Assembly (NCBI GenBank): GCA_024226255.1
Contig: JAAELU010000748.1
Coordinates: forward strand, 1-53,019
DNA from: a bacterium
Lineage (GTDB): Bacteria; Actinomycetota; Acidimicrobiia; Spongiisociales; UBA5794
DNA: 53,019 nt
Direction: 5' to 3'
Position 1 is the first letter of the stretch. Every line of letters begins with the position of its first letter. Positions 18,270 through 28,549 of this stretch are shown here, one piece after another. A model generated the notes under the pieces. It saw nothing but the letters and a program-made list of their open reading frames with translations. It searched no databases and was not told where the DNA came from. The translations under genes were made by a program, and so were the position numbers.

Positions 18270-20879
18270 ATGAAGCCAACGTACGAACCGCACGACATCG
18301 AAGCGCGCTGGTATCCGATCTGGGAAGAATCCGGATCCTTTCGACCTGAACTGAACCCCGATGGTGATCCATTCACCATCTCCATTCCTCCTCCAAATGT
18401 CACCGGCGTTCTTCACATGGGCCACGCTCTCGACGGTTCGATTCAGGACGCCATCATTCGTCGCAAGCGGATGCAGGGCTACCAGGCGCTGTGGCTGCCA
18501 GGGATGGACCACGCCGGGATCGCCACGCAGAACGTCGTCGAACGTGAGCTCGCCAAAGAGGGGATGACCCGTCACGACCTGGGCCGCGAGAAGTTCATCG
18601 AGCAGGTTTGGGCCTGGAAGGCTACGTCCGGGGGCACAATCACCAAGCAGATGCGGGCCATGGGGTTCTCATGCGACTGGTCGCGGGAGCGCTTCACCCT
18701 CGATGAAGGTCTGTCTGCTGCGGTCCGCGAAGTGTTCGTCACACTCTATGAAGAGGGCTTGATCTACCGGGGCAATCGCATCATCAATTGGTGTCCCCGC
18801 TGCCACACGGCCATCTCCGATATCGAGGTGGAGTATCAGGACGAAACCGGCACCCTGACGCACATTCGTTATCCCTTCAGTGACGGCGACGGCGACGGCT
18901 ACGTCGAGGTGGCCACAACCCGTCCAGAGACCATGCTCGGCGATACCGCAGTCGCAGTCCATCCCGACGACCCGAGGTACGCCGGCGCCATCGGGCGCAC
19001 CGTCCGCCTGCCGCTCATGGACCGTGACATCCCCATCGTTGCCGATGATGCCGTCGAGATGGAGTTCGGCACCGGTGCAGTCAAGGTGACCCCGGCTCAC
19101 GACCCCCTCGACTTCGAGATCGGCTTGCGTCACGACCTTGAACCGATCCGGGTCATCGATACCGAAGCCAACATCACACCTGCCGGCGGCCGCTTTGCCG
19201 GTATGGATCGGTTCGACGCCCGGGCCGCCGTTGTCGAAGCCCTTGGTGAGCTCGGAGTGCTCGGCGAAATCGAGGACCATCACCACTCGGTCGGGCACTG
19301 TTCGCGCTGCAAGACCGTCATCGAGCCGATGCTCTCATTGCAGTGGTTCGTAAAAGTGCAACCTTTGGTGACGCCCGCGATTGCGGCGGTCAAAGATGGC
19401 CACAGCCGCTTTGTCCCCAAACGGTGGGAGAACAGCTACTTCCCTTGGATGGAGAACCTGCGGGATTGGACGATCAGCCGCCAGCTCTGGTGGGGACACC
19501 GGATCCCGGCTTGGTATTGCAACGACTGCGACAAAGTCATCGTCACCAGAGAGGATCCGGTCGACTGTCCCGATTGTCACGGCACGGTCTACGAGGATGA
19601 GGACGTGCTCGACACTTGGTTCTCTTCGGCACTGTGGCCGTTCTCGACGCTTGGCTGGCCCGAGCAAACCGAAGACCTAGCAACCTTCTACCCGACGAGC
19701 GTGTTGGTCACCGGCTACGACATCATCTACTTCTGGGTGGCGCGGATGCTCAAGATGGGCATCCACTTCACCGGCAAGGCACCGTTTGCCGATATCGCTA
19801 TCCACGGCATGGTTCGTGCCGAGGACGGCCGCAAGATGTCGAAGAGCCTGGGCAACTCGGTCGATCCGCTCGAGCTGGTCGACGAATACGGGGCCGATCC
19901 GTTGCGCCTGTCCCTGCTGCAAGCCGCTGCCCAGGGTGAGGATGTGCCCTTCAGCGAGGAATGGGTCGACGCGGCGCGTCGTTTCGGCAACAAGCTGTGG
20001 AATGCACTGCGTTTCGCAGTCGAACACGTTGGCATCAGCGACGTGCCGGCGAGCGAAGGCTACCCGGCCGATCCGCCGCCGCCGGAGCAGTGGATCCTGT
20101 CACGGCTCCACACCGTGACGGCCGAGTACGACGCCCTCCTCGATGAGTACAAGTTCTCCGACGCGGTAGCGCTCATCTACAACTTTGCTTGGTCTGAGGT
20201 CTTCGATTGGTACCTCGAGATGGCCAAGACGCCGCTCAAGGACGAGTCGCGCTCCGAGGTCACCAAGCAGACGCTTGGCGTCGTCCTGCGCGATCTCCTC
20301 AAATTGCTCCACCCCCTGATGCCGTCGGTGACCGAAGAGCTCTGGTCAGAGCTCGTTGGCGATGGCCTGCTCATCGCCGCCGCATGGCCGCAACCGCCGG
20401 CCCACGAGGTCCCGGCGGGCGTCGGCGACCTCCAAGAGCTGATTATCGGCCTGCGTCGTTTCCGGGCCGAGCACAACCTCGGCGCTAGGAAGCTGGCGCT
20501 GGAGGTCGACCATTCGGGCGGTACTAGTGCCGAGTGGTGGATGGAACAGCTCAGCGCGCTCGGCCGCGTCGACGCGACCGTAACTCGGGCAAGCATCGAC
20601 ACAAAAGCTCAAATCGGCCGTGCCCACATCTCCGCGGGAGACATCCATGCCTACATCCCGCTTGAAGGTGTCATCGACCCTGAGGCCGAGTGCCCCCGTC
20701 TCCGCAAAGCGATCGCGGAAGCTGAGGGCATGCTCAAGGCAACTGAGGGCAAACTCGCCAACAGCAACTTTGTGGAGCGGGCCCCCGACGAGGTCGTCGC
20801 CAAGGAGCGCGCCAAGGCGGCCGAATTCACGGCGACACTGGAGCGCTTGCAGGGGCAGCTCACCGAGTTGGGCTGCTGA
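18270..20879 (+). CDS. valS: Valyl-tRNA synthetase
   Basis: MKPTYEPHDIEARWYPIWEESG, PPPNVTGVLHMGHAL, GRKMSKSLGNSVDPLELV; track ORF opens at 18261. Confidence 0.97.
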   Translation: MKPTYEPHDIEARWYPIWEESGSFRPELNPDGDPFTISIPPPNVTGVLHMGHALDGSIQDAIIRRKRMQGYQALWLPGMDHAGIATQNVVERELAKEGMTRHDLGREKFIEQVWAWKATSGGTITKQMRAMGFSCDWSRERFTLDEGLSAAVREVFVTLYEEGLIYRGNRIINWCPRCHTAISDIEVEYQDETGTLTHIRYPFSDGDGDGYVEVATTRPETMLGDTAVAVHPDDPRYAGAIGRTVRLPLMDRDIPIVADDAVEMEFGTGAVKVTPAHDPLDFEIGLRHDLEPIRVIDTEANITPAGGRFAGMDRFDARAAVVEALGELGVLGEIEDHHHSVGHCSRCKTVIEPMLSLQWFVKVQPLVTPAIAAVKDGHSRFVPKRWENSYFPWMENLRDWTISRQLWWGHRIPAWYCNDCDKVIVTREDPVDCPDCHGTVYEDEDVLDTWFSSALWPFSTLGWPEQTEDLATFYPTSVLVTGYDIIYFWVARMLKMGIHFTGKAPFADIAIHGMVRAEDGRKMSKSLGNSVDPLELVDEYGADPLRLSLLQAAAQGEDVPFSEEWVDAARRFGNKLWNALRFAVEHVGISDVPASEGYPADPPPPEQWILSRLHTVTAEYDALLDEYKFSDAVALIYNFAWSEVFDWYLEMAKTPLKDESRSEVTKQTLGVVLRDLLKLLHPLMPSVTEELWSELVGDGLLIAAAWPQPPAHEVPAGVGDLQELIIGLRRFRAEHNLGARKLALEVDHSGGTSAEWWMEQLSALGRVDATVTRASIDTKAQIGRAHISAGDIHAYIPLEGVIDPEAECPRLRKAIAEAEGMLKATEGKLANSNFVERAPDEVVAKERAKAAEFTATLERLQGQLTELGC

Positions 20880-20882
20880 ACC

Positions 20883-22202
20883 GTGTCAATCAGTCCCCAT
20901 CTGATCGAAACCTATGACGAAGCGGCCGCCTTCTTGGACGCGCGGATCGGTCTTGGCGTGAAGCCGGGCCTAGAGCGAATCGCCGCCGCGATGGACGTGC
21001 TGACCGATCCCCAGGCGTCCTACCCGACGATCCATGTGGCCGGTACCAATGGCAAGACGACGACGGTTCGACTGCTCGACAGCATTCTCACCGCCTCGGG
21101 AATCCACACCGGTACCTATGTCTCGCCCCACCTGCACTCGGTAGAACGCCGCTACAGCTTGGCGCTCGAGCCACTCGATGAGGACACATTCCGCCAAGCA
21201 GTCGCCGATGTTGCTCCCTTCATCGAGCACTACGAGACGACTTCTGGCGAGAAGCTGACCTATTTTGAGACCACGGTCGCCATCGCCTATCAGGCCTTTG
21301 CCGCCGCCGGAGTCGACGTTGCCATCGTTGAGGTGGGCCTGGGCGGGCGGCTCGATGCGACCAATGTTGTTGAGGCCGCCGTCTCCGTTATCACCGGCAT
21401 CGCAATGGATCACATGGAGTATCTGGGTGACACCATCCCGCTGATCGCCGCCGAAAAGGCGGCCATCCTCAAGGAGGACGGCCTTCTGGTGACTGGTCCG
21501 CTGCCCCCTGCGGCTGAGGGGGCCATAACCGCACAGGTTGCCGCCACCGGGTCCAAGTGGATGCGATCCGGGAGCGACTTCGCCCTCACGGATTCGTTCC
21601 GGGCGGTTGGCGGCTGGCATTGCACCGTGGACGGACTCCACGCCGTGTACGAGGATCTGTACCTGCCGTTGCATGGACGGCACCAGGTCGACCACTTGGC
21701 CACCGCGATCGCGGCCGCGGAGGTGTTCCTCGATCAGCCGATCGAGCAGGAGGCCCTGGTGAATGCATTGGCTCAGGTCACCTCGCCAGGTCGACTGGAA
21801 ATCGTGGGCCGCCGCCCGCTGGTGCTCATCGACGGCGCCCACAATGCGCAGGGCCTTGACGGCCTAGCCCAAACAGTGAACGACGAATTCCCAGACACCG
21901 ACCGGGTCCTCGTGGTCGGCTTCCGCGGCGAGCGAGATGTCACCGAGTTGCTCAAGCCACTGTCCGGCCTTTTCGACGAGGTCATCGTGACTGAAGCGGC
22001 AGACAAGATGGCGATTCCCGCCGCCGACGTCGTGGCAGGAGTTCGGGCTGCATTCGGCCCGGATGTCTCGATCGAAACTGCAACGCCGGTGTCGCAGGCG
22101 CTAACGGAGGCGCTCCACCTCGTTGGCGAGGATGACATGGTGGTCGTGACAGGCTCGCTGTACGTGGTCAGTGATGCCCGTGATCGGATGCTTACCGACT
22201 GA
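20883..22202 (+). CDS. folC: Folylpolyglutamate synthase/dihydrofolate synthase (GTG start)
   Basis: GTNGKTTTVRLLDSIL, VEVGLGGRLDATNVV; 3 nt downstream of valS. Confidence 0.95.
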   Translation: MSISPHLIETYDEAAAFLDARIGLGVKPGLERIAAAMDVLTDPQASYPTIHVAGTNGKTTTVRLLDSILTASGIHTGTYVSPHLHSVERRYSLALEPLDEDTFRQAVADVAPFIEHYETTSGEKLTYFETTVAIAYQAFAAAGVDVAIVEVGLGGRLDATNVVEAAVSVITGIAMDHMEYLGDTIPLIAAEKAAILKEDGLLVTGPLPPAAEGAITAQVAATGSKWMRSGSDFALTDSFRAVGGWHCTVDGLHAVYEDLYLPLHGRHQVDHLATAIAAAEVFLDQPIEQEALVNALAQVTSPGRLEIVGRRPLVLIDGAHNAQGLDGLAQTVNDEFPDTDRVLVVGFRGERDVTELLKPLSGLFDEVIVTEAADKMAIPAADVVAGVRAAFGPDVSIETATPVSQALTEALHLVGEDDMVVVTGSLYVVSDARDRMLTD

Positions 22203-22269
22203 CTCTGCCCGTCGCGGTTTCGCTACCATCCGGCGCTGCAACTTCCACCAGAACATGAGGCTCTAATCG

Positions 22270-22674
22270 ATGGCTGTCGAAAACACTTACGTCATGGTCA
22301 AGCCGGACGGCGTAGCTCGCGGGCTCGTCGGCGAGGTAATCGGCCGACTCGAGCGCAAAGGGCTGAAGCTCGAAAAGATGCGCATGCTCACGATCACAGA
22401 GGAACTGGCCGGCCGCCACTACGGCGAGCACGTGGACAAGCCGTTCTTCGGTGACCTCGTTGAGTTCATCACGAGTGGTCCCGTAGTGGCGATGCAGTGG
22501 TCGGGCGAGGGCGCCGTCGCTGTCGCCCGTACCTTGATGGGTGTTACCAACCCCGCGGAGGCGGCGCCCGGCACGATCCGCGGCGACTACGGCCTCGAGA
22601 TCACGTTCAACATCATTCATGGCTCAGACAGCGTCGAGAGCGCTGAGCGCGAGCTCGGGATATTCTTCGGGTAA
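22270..22674 (+). CDS. ndk: Nucleoside diphosphate kinase
   Basis: [44 protein letters not shown]. Confidence 0.97.
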   Translation: MAVENTYVMVKPDGVARGLVGEVIGRLERKGLKLEKMRMLTITEELAGRHYGEHVDKPFFGDLVEFITSGPVVAMQWSGEGAVAVARTLMGVTNPAEAAPGTIRGDYGLEITFNIIHGSDSVESAERELGIFFG

Positions 22675-22683
22675 GAAGGCTCT

Positions 22684-22750
22684 GTAGCCCGTATCACGTA
22701 TCACGTAGCACGAGAATCAGTCGTGATACGTGATACGGGCTACGTGATAC
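22684..22750. repeat. Heptanucleotide repeat locus D (CGTATCA) arranged as 22-bp perfect inverted repeat
   Basis: GTAGCCCGTATCACGTATCACG (22684-22705) / CGTGATACGTGATACGGGCTAC (22722-22743), 16-nt loop. Confidence 0.95.
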
Positions 22751-22828
22751 CCAACTTTCCTTTGGTGCCTAGCAACCGCGGATGTCTACACTTACGAATT
22801 CGCGAACTCGACCTCTAGAGGGTTTCTG

Positions 22829-23860
22829 TTGAACGACATCTTCTCCTTTACCAGCCGTGACATGGCGATCGACCTCGGTACCGCAAATACCCTGGTCTTT
22901 GTGCGCGGTATGGGCATCGTTCTCAACGAGCCATCGGTGGTTGCGATCAATACGCGCGACAATCGACCACTCGAAGTGGGAATGGAAGCCAAACGAATGA
23001 TCGGACGCACGCCGTCCTACATTCAGGCCATCCGGCCGCTGCGCAACGGGGTGATCGCTGACTTCGATATCACCGAGAAGATGCTGCGCTACTTCATCGA
23101 CAAAGTGAAGACCGGTCGATTTGGCACCAAGCCGCGGATCGTTATCTGCGTGCCGTCCGGAATCACCGCCGTCGAGCGTCGGGCGGTGGAAGAGGCCGCT
23201 TATCACGCTGGGGCGCGCCGGGCGTACACGATTGAGGAACCGATGGCTGCAGCTATCGGAGTCGGACTGCCCGTCCACGAGCCGGCCGGCTCGATGGTTG
23301 TCGACATGGGTGGAGGGACCACCGAGGTCGCCGTTATCTCACTGGGCGGCATCGTTGTCTCCAAGAGCATCCGCATCGGAGGAGACGAGCTCGACGAGTC
23401 GATCATTTCCTGGGTGAAGAAGGAATACAATTTGATGCTCGGCGAGCGCACCGCCGAGCAGGTCAAGATGGCCATCGGATCTGCCTTTCCGTACGAGGAT
23501 GAGCCCGCCGCGGAAGTCCGGGGACGCGACCTCATCACGGGGCTTCCCAAGACGATCGTTCTTTCGAGCCACGATGTGCGTGAAGCGATCGAAGAGCCAA
23601 CCCAGTCGATCGTCGATGCGGTCAAACTGACTCTCGACAAGACGCCGCCGGAGTTGGCCGCCGACATCATGGAGCGCGGCATCGTGCTCACCGGCGGTGG
23701 CGCCCTGTTGCGAGGGCTCAACCAGCGCCTCGCCAACGAGACCGGCATGCCGATCATTACGGCTGACCGGCCGCTGCAGTCCGTGGTTCTTGGTTCCGGC
23801 GCCTGCCTCGAGGAGTTCGAGGTCCTGCACGTCGTTCTGCAGTCGAGCGGTCGGGGATAG
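22829..23860 (+). CDS. mreB: Rod shape-determining protein MreB (TTG start)
   Basis: DMAIDLGTANTLVFVRGMGIVLNEPSVVA; VVDMGGGTTEVAVISLGGIV. Confidence 0.96.
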   Translation: MNDIFSFTSRDMAIDLGTANTLVFVRGMGIVLNEPSVVAINTRDNRPLEVGMEAKRMIGRTPSYIQAIRPLRNGVIADFDITEKMLRYFIDKVKTGRFGTKPRIVICVPSGITAVERRAVEEAAYHAGARRAYTIEEPMAAAIGVGLPVHEPAGSMVVDMGGGTTEVAVISLGGIVVSKSIRIGGDELDESIISWVKKEYNLMLGERTAEQVKMAIGSAFPYEDEPAAEVRGRDLITGLPKTIVLSSHDVREAIEEPTQSIVDAVKLTLDKTPPELAADIMERGIVLTGGGALLRGLNQRLANETGMPIITADRPLQSVVLGSGACLEEFEVLHVVLQSSGRG

Positions 23861-23912
23861 CCGGCTGCGCGCAGCCCACCCGGCTGCCTAGTCCCGCCCC
23901 CCGATAGGCACC

Positions 23913-24803
23913 ATGGAGTCATTCCGAAGATTCGACCGCTCCACCTCCCTGTTCATCGGCCTTTTGATCGTGTCATTCCTCGTGGCGACGGTCGACGTTC
24001 GCTCCCAAGGCGCCGGGATCGGTGACACGCTGCGAGACGGCACTCAGACCCTGTTCGCTCCACTCCAGGATGCAGTTTCGATCGTGACTCGCCCGATCGT
24101 GGGATTTGTCGACGGCATTTCCAACATTGCCGGGCTTCGTGAGGAGAATGAACGGCTGCGTGACCAGGTCGGCGAGCTCGAGGCCCAGGTGCAAGATGTT
24201 GTCGGCCTGCAAAACCGGCTCGAGGAGCTCGAGAGAATCAACGGCCTCGACCCGCCGGGAGACCTGCTTGCGATCACCGCCAGCATCTTCTCTGTGGGGG
24301 TTACCGGCTTCGACCATATTCGTTGGATCGATCGCGGATCTGATAATGGCGTGGTCCCCGGCCACACCGTTGTCGACGAGGACGGGCTGGTGGGCCGCGT
24401 CGACTTTGTCACCGCCACGCGGGCTCGAGTCCGCCTGATCAGCGACCCCCGCAACGGCGTCGGTGTGCGCGATCTCGTTACCAATGAGACCGGCGTGGTC
24501 GAGGGGCAGGGGTCCGGTCTCTTGCGGCTGCGGATGTTCAATGCCCAGGAATCGGTCGAGGAAGGCCACCTCATAGTCACGCAGGGCGGGCGTTACGCTC
24601 CGGGCATCGTCGTAGGGCGAGTCGCCGAGTCGGCGTCCTCGGAGGCCGGTTTCTCGCTGATCACGGATGTGACTCCAGCCGTCGACTTCACACGCATCGA
24701 CTTTGTGAAGGTCATCGTTGGCTGGCTGCCGAGCGAATTTGCCGCTCCCGACGAGCCGAGCGACCCGATTCCTGAGCTTCCCGATCCCTTCGAGGGGAAC
24801 TGA
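23913..24803 (+). CDS. mreC: Rod shape-determining protein MreC
   Basis: N-terminal TM, coiled coil, VTGFDHIRWIDRGSDNGVVPGHTVVDEDGLVGRV; between mreB and mreD. Confidence 0.93.
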   Translation: MESFRRFDRSTSLFIGLLIVSFLVATVDVRSQGAGIGDTLRDGTQTLFAPLQDAVSIVTRPIVGFVDGISNIAGLREENERLRDQVGELEAQVQDVVGLQNRLEELERINGLDPPGDLLAITASIFSVGVTGFDHIRWIDRGSDNGVVPGHTVVDEDGLVGRVDFVTATRARVRLISDPRNGVGVRDLVTNETGVVEGQGSGLLRLRMFNAQESVEEGHLIVTQGGRYAPGIVVGRVAESASSEAGFSLITDVTPAVDFTRIDFVKVIVGWLPSEFAAPDEPSDPIPELPDPFEGN

Positions 24804-25312
24804 TGACGGGTAGGCACATCATCTATGCCCTCTTGCTGTCTGTGGCCGGTCTGCTCATTCAGACAACTCTGTTTGGAGAAAGCAGGATCAATCCTTTCGG
24901 CGCGGCTCCCAACGTCGTGCTGTTGCTGATCATTGTCAGCGCCGCACATCTCGAGGCAGAGCCTGCCCTGCTCGTCGCATTCACGGCCGGACTACTGATG
25001 GACCTGCTCGGGGGTTCGACGATCGGGATGTGGGCCATCTCGTTCCTCGTGGTCGCCTACGTGACCCTGCGGGTCCGGCGCCGCATCGATGATGGCCTCC
25101 TCGTCGTGGCCGCAGGAGTGCTGGGCCTCTCGGTCCTGGGGCAAGCGGTATTTTCGATCATCGGTACTCTGTTTGGGCAACAGGTGTTCGCCGATCCCGG
25201 GTGGTACCGCCAAATCGTGCTTCCGTCTCTGTACAACATCGTCTTAGCCATCGTGCTAATCCCAATCGTGTCGCGGATAATGGGCGGCAGCGACACCAGG
25301 CGGCTGGTGTGA
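24803..25312 (+). CDS. mreD: Rod shape-determining protein MreD
   Basis: Hydrophobic 169 aa, stop/start overlap with mreC, mre locus context. Confidence 0.88.
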   Translation: MTGRHIIYALLLSVAGLLIQTTLFGESRINPFGAAPNVVLLLIIVSAAHLEAEPALLVAFTAGLLMDLLGGSTIGMWAISFLVVAYVTLRVRRRIDDGLLVVAAGVLGLSVLGQAVFSIIGTLFGQQVFADPGWYRQIVLPSLYNIVLAIVLIPIVSRIMGGSDTRRLV

Positions 25313-25313
25313 G

Positions 25314-27278
25314 ATGAACCTCGGTTGGCGACTCGGTGCTTTGGCCCTCACTTTCGCGGTGCTCTTTGGAGTGCTGGCTCTGAAGATGTGGACGATCCAG
25401 GTGACCGCGACGTCGACCTTTGTTGAGGCGGCCCAGAACAATCTGGTGAAGTTCGTCGAGACGCCGGCGCCTCGGGGCCAGATCCGAGACATCAACGGCA
25501 ATCTGCTCGCCGATAACCGCAATGCGCGGGTGGCCGTGATCGAGGGAGCACTCGTCACCCGTGGCGGAGAGGACCTTCTGGTTCGGAACCTGGCGGCTTT
25601 CTCGGGACGTCCCGCATCGGAGATCAAGGAGCTCGTCGATGAGGCCCGGCGCCGCGGCGACCGCATCGAAGTCGTCAGTGAGCTGACCGACGAACAGGTC
25701 GTTTTCCTTTCGGAGCACCATGAGGACTTTGTTGGGGTCCGCATTGTCGACACGCCGGTACGGGTGTATGTCGACGGCAAGCTGGCAGCCGATGTCATTG
25801 GATATATCGGCCGGCCCAACGCCGACGACCTCGAGAAGCCGGGCGTCAAACCAACCGACGTACTTGGCAAGGCGGGCGTAGAGCGCCAGTACGACGGGGT
25901 CATTCGTGGCGAGTCGGGTCGCATCGGCTATCGCATCAATGCCCGCGGTGAGATTCTCGCCCAACTCAGCGAGGACCTGCCGTCGCCGGGAAGCACGGTG
26001 TACCTCACGATCGACAGTGAAGTGCAAACGATTCTCAACTCGTCGCTCGAACAAGGTTTGCTCAACGCCCGCGAGCAATATCGCGTTGGGGGTTGTGTCC
26101 CCGGCGATGAGGACATTGGCTGTCCGGTGCGTGCCGTTGGCCTGGTGCTCGACGCTACCGATGGGGCTGTTGTTGCCATGTCGTCCGTCCCGTCGTTCGA
26201 CCCCAACATCTTTGTAGAAGGAGTCTCCGAGGATGAGTGGGCCCGCCTCAATTCGCAGGCGGTATTCAACAACTTCGCCATCCAAGGTCTGTACGCACCG
26301 GCGTCAACATTCAAGACGGTCGCATATGTCGCCGCCTTGGAGGAAGGGATCTTTCCGCAAGACGTCACCCACGATGAAGACAACGGTTACATATGCGACG
26401 GCCTTCTCGAATTCCGGTTCAACGACGGCAGTCCGCAGCTCTATCGCGACTGGTTGGCCGGCGGTCATGGCGCAATCAACCTGCATGACGCCCTCCACCA
26501 GTCGTGTGACCTCTACTTCTGGGAGATCGCGCTCAAGGTGTGGAGCGGGCGTGGCACCGAGTTCGAGCAGGACTTGCTTCAGCAATGGGCTCGGAAGTTT
26601 GGCTTCGACTCGCAGACCGGCATCGATCTCCCCTTCGAGCGCGGCGGGCTGATCCCCGACCAGGAGTGGTTCGACAATGCGCAGGTAGAGACACCCCTCC
26701 TGGTGCGTGACACCCCGTGGGCCGGTGGTGACGTGATGAACATCGTCATCGGGCAGGGTTCGGTATTGGCCACCCCACTACAGATGGCGAATGCGTATGC
26801 GGCCATGGTCAACGGCGGCACGCTGTGGCAGCCCCGGGTGGTCGATCACGTCGAAACCGCCGAGGGAACAATCCTCCCGAACACGCCGGTCGCTGTCAGG
26901 GACATCGGCATGGATGACAGGACAATTCAGCTACTGCGCCGGGATCTGCAGCAGGTCATCAACGGTCCTAGCGGAACGGCTCGCACGGCGTTTGCCGACT
27001 TCGGCGACAACGTCGAACTCGTCGGCGGCAAGACCGGTACCGGGGAGGTCATCAAACGCAACGAAGACAATGCCGACGAGATCCTGCGAGACGTCGACGA
27101 CGCCCTCTTCGTCGGTGTCGCTCCGATCAACAACCCCAAGTATGTGGTTGTGATTGTGATCGAGCGGGGCGGCTCCGGAGGCCGCTTCGCCGCCCCAATT
27201 GCGGCACGGGTACTCCAGTTCCTACTCAACGGAATCGAGGGCGTCTCTGACGTCGGTTCCGGTGCGGAAGCCGACTGA
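25314..27278 (+). CDS. mrdA: Penicillin-binding protein 2 (elongasome transpeptidase)
   Basis: YAPASTFKTVAYVAALEEG (SxxK), KTGTGE; between mreD and rodA. Confidence 0.95.
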   Translation: MNLGWRLGALALTFAVLFGVLALKMWTIQVTATSTFVEAAQNNLVKFVETPAPRGQIRDINGNLLADNRNARVAVIEGALVTRGGEDLLVRNLAAFSGRPASEIKELVDEARRRGDRIEVVSELTDEQVVFLSEHHEDFVGVRIVDTPVRVYVDGKLAADVIGYIGRPNADDLEKPGVKPTDVLGKAGVERQYDGVIRGESGRIGYRINARGEILAQLSEDLPSPGSTVYLTIDSEVQTILNSSLEQGLLNAREQYRVGGCVPGDEDIGCPVRAVGLVLDATDGAVVAMSSVPSFDPNIFVEGVSEDEWARLNSQAVFNNFAIQGLYAPASTFKTVAYVAALEEGIFPQDVTHDEDNGYICDGLLEFRFNDGSPQLYRDWLAGGHGAINLHDALHQSCDLYFWEIALKVWSGRGTEFEQDLLQQWARKFGFDSQTGIDLPFERGGLIPDQEWFDNAQVETPLLVRDTPWAGGDVMNIVIGQGSVLATPLQMANAYAAMVNGGTLWQPRVVDHVETAEGTILPNTPVAVRDIGMDDRTIQLLRRDLQQVINGPSGTARTAFADFGDNVELVGGKTGTGEVIKRNEDNADEILRDVDDALFVGVAPINNPKYVVVIVIERGGSGGRFAAPIAARVLQFLLNGIEGVSDVGSGAEAD

Positions 27279-28432
27279 TGGCGCTCACTGCCCGCCGCAC
27301 CGAGCCGGTCACAATCCTGCAGAGAGAGCGGGCTCTGCGGCCCGACATGTTTCTGATACTGCCCTACCTGGCGCTTGCCGCGCTGGGAATCGTCATGGTG
27401 TACACCGCGTCGGCGCCCCGCAACGAGCTGCTCGGCCTCGATCCGGCATCAACCGTGCGTCGCCACATCGTTTTTGTCCTCATCGGTTTTGCGGTCTTCA
27501 TAGCGTCGTCGCTCATCGGCGGGCGCACATTGCGCAGTCTCTCGATCCCTTTCTATATGGGATCTCTGCTGGCATTGGGGATCGTGTTGAGGTGGGGTCG
27601 CGAGCTCAAGGGCGCCCAGCGGTGGATCCAGATCGGTCCCCTCCAATTACAGCCGTCGGAGTTCGCCAAAGTTGCTGTGATCCTCGCTCTGGCCGTATTG
27701 CTGGCCAACGCCGGCAATACTCTGCGCTGGTTCCACATTGGTCGCGCCGTCTTGCTGGTCGGGGCGCCCGCCATCCTGATCTTCCTGCAGCCCGACCTCG
27801 GAACGATGTTGGTCTTTGCATTCGCCTCGGTGGTGATGATGTTTGTCGCCGGCACCACCCTGCGTCAGCTGGCGTTCATTGGCCTCGCCGCTGTGGTGAT
27901 GGCGGTGGCCCTGTTTCAGGTTGGGGCGATCGAGGAGTATCAGATCGCCCGGGTTACGTCCTTTCTCGACGGAGCCGGAGACGAGGAGGACGCTGACTAC
28001 AACCAGCGGCAATCAGAGATTGCGATCGGGTCGGGCGGATTCTTTGGCAAGGGTCTTTTTGGCGGGACCCAGACCAACCTGTCGTTCGTACCAGAGCAGA
28101 GTTCCGACTTCATCTTCACGGCGGTGGGGGAGCAACTTGGCTTTGTCGGCGGCTCCATCGTTCTGGGCCTCTACGTGATGATCGTGTGGCGACTACTCGT
28201 GGCCGCCATCAACGGTCGAGAACGCTTCTCGCAACTGGTCGCGATCGGAATCGCCTCGCTGCTGGTTTTTCACGTCTTCGTCAACGTGGGAATGACCTTG
28301 CGGCTGCTGCCCGTCACCGGGCTTCCGTTGCCCTTCCTCAGCGCCGGGGGCACATTCTTCATCGCCATGAGCCTGGCGCTCGGCTTGGCCCACAGCGTGT
28401 GGATGCGGCGATCGCCGGTTCCGGACGAATAA
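27278..28432 (+). CDS. rodA: Rod shape-determining SEDS protein RodA
   Basis: RWIQIGPLQLQPSEFAKVAVILALA; LPFLSAGGTFFIAMSLALGL. Confidence 0.95.
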   Translation: MALTARRTEPVTILQRERALRPDMFLILPYLALAALGIVMVYTASAPRNELLGLDPASTVRRHIVFVLIGFAVFIASSLIGGRTLRSLSIPFYMGSLLALGIVLRWGRELKGAQRWIQIGPLQLQPSEFAKVAVILALAVLLANAGNTLRWFHIGRAVLLVGAPAILIFLQPDLGTMLVFAFASVVMMFVAGTTLRQLAFIGLAAVVMAVALFQVGAIEEYQIARVTSFLDGAGDEEDADYNQRQSEIAIGSGGFFGKGLFGGTQTNLSFVPEQSSDFIFTAVGEQLGFVGGSIVLGLYVMIVWRLLVAAINGRERFSQLVAIGIASLLVFHVFVNVGMTLRLLPVTGLPLPFLSAGGTFFIAMSLALGLAHSVWMRRSPVPDE

Positions 28433-28438
28433 GAGGAA

Positions 28439-28507
28439 GGAAGTCAGAAGCCAGACGTCAGAAGTCAGATAGGGGTTCTGACTTCTGACGTCTGATTTCT
28501 GACTTCC
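28439..28507. repeat. Heptanucleotide repeat locus E (TCAGAAG), ~31-bp imperfect hairpin
   Basis: GGAAGTCAGAAGCCAGACGTCAGAAGTCAGA (28439-28469) against 28477-28507, 2 mismatches, 7-nt loop. Confidence 0.95.
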
Positions 28508-28549
28508 CGGCCACGGCTCGACAGAAACTCCCTCTGCTATGTTGCTCCT

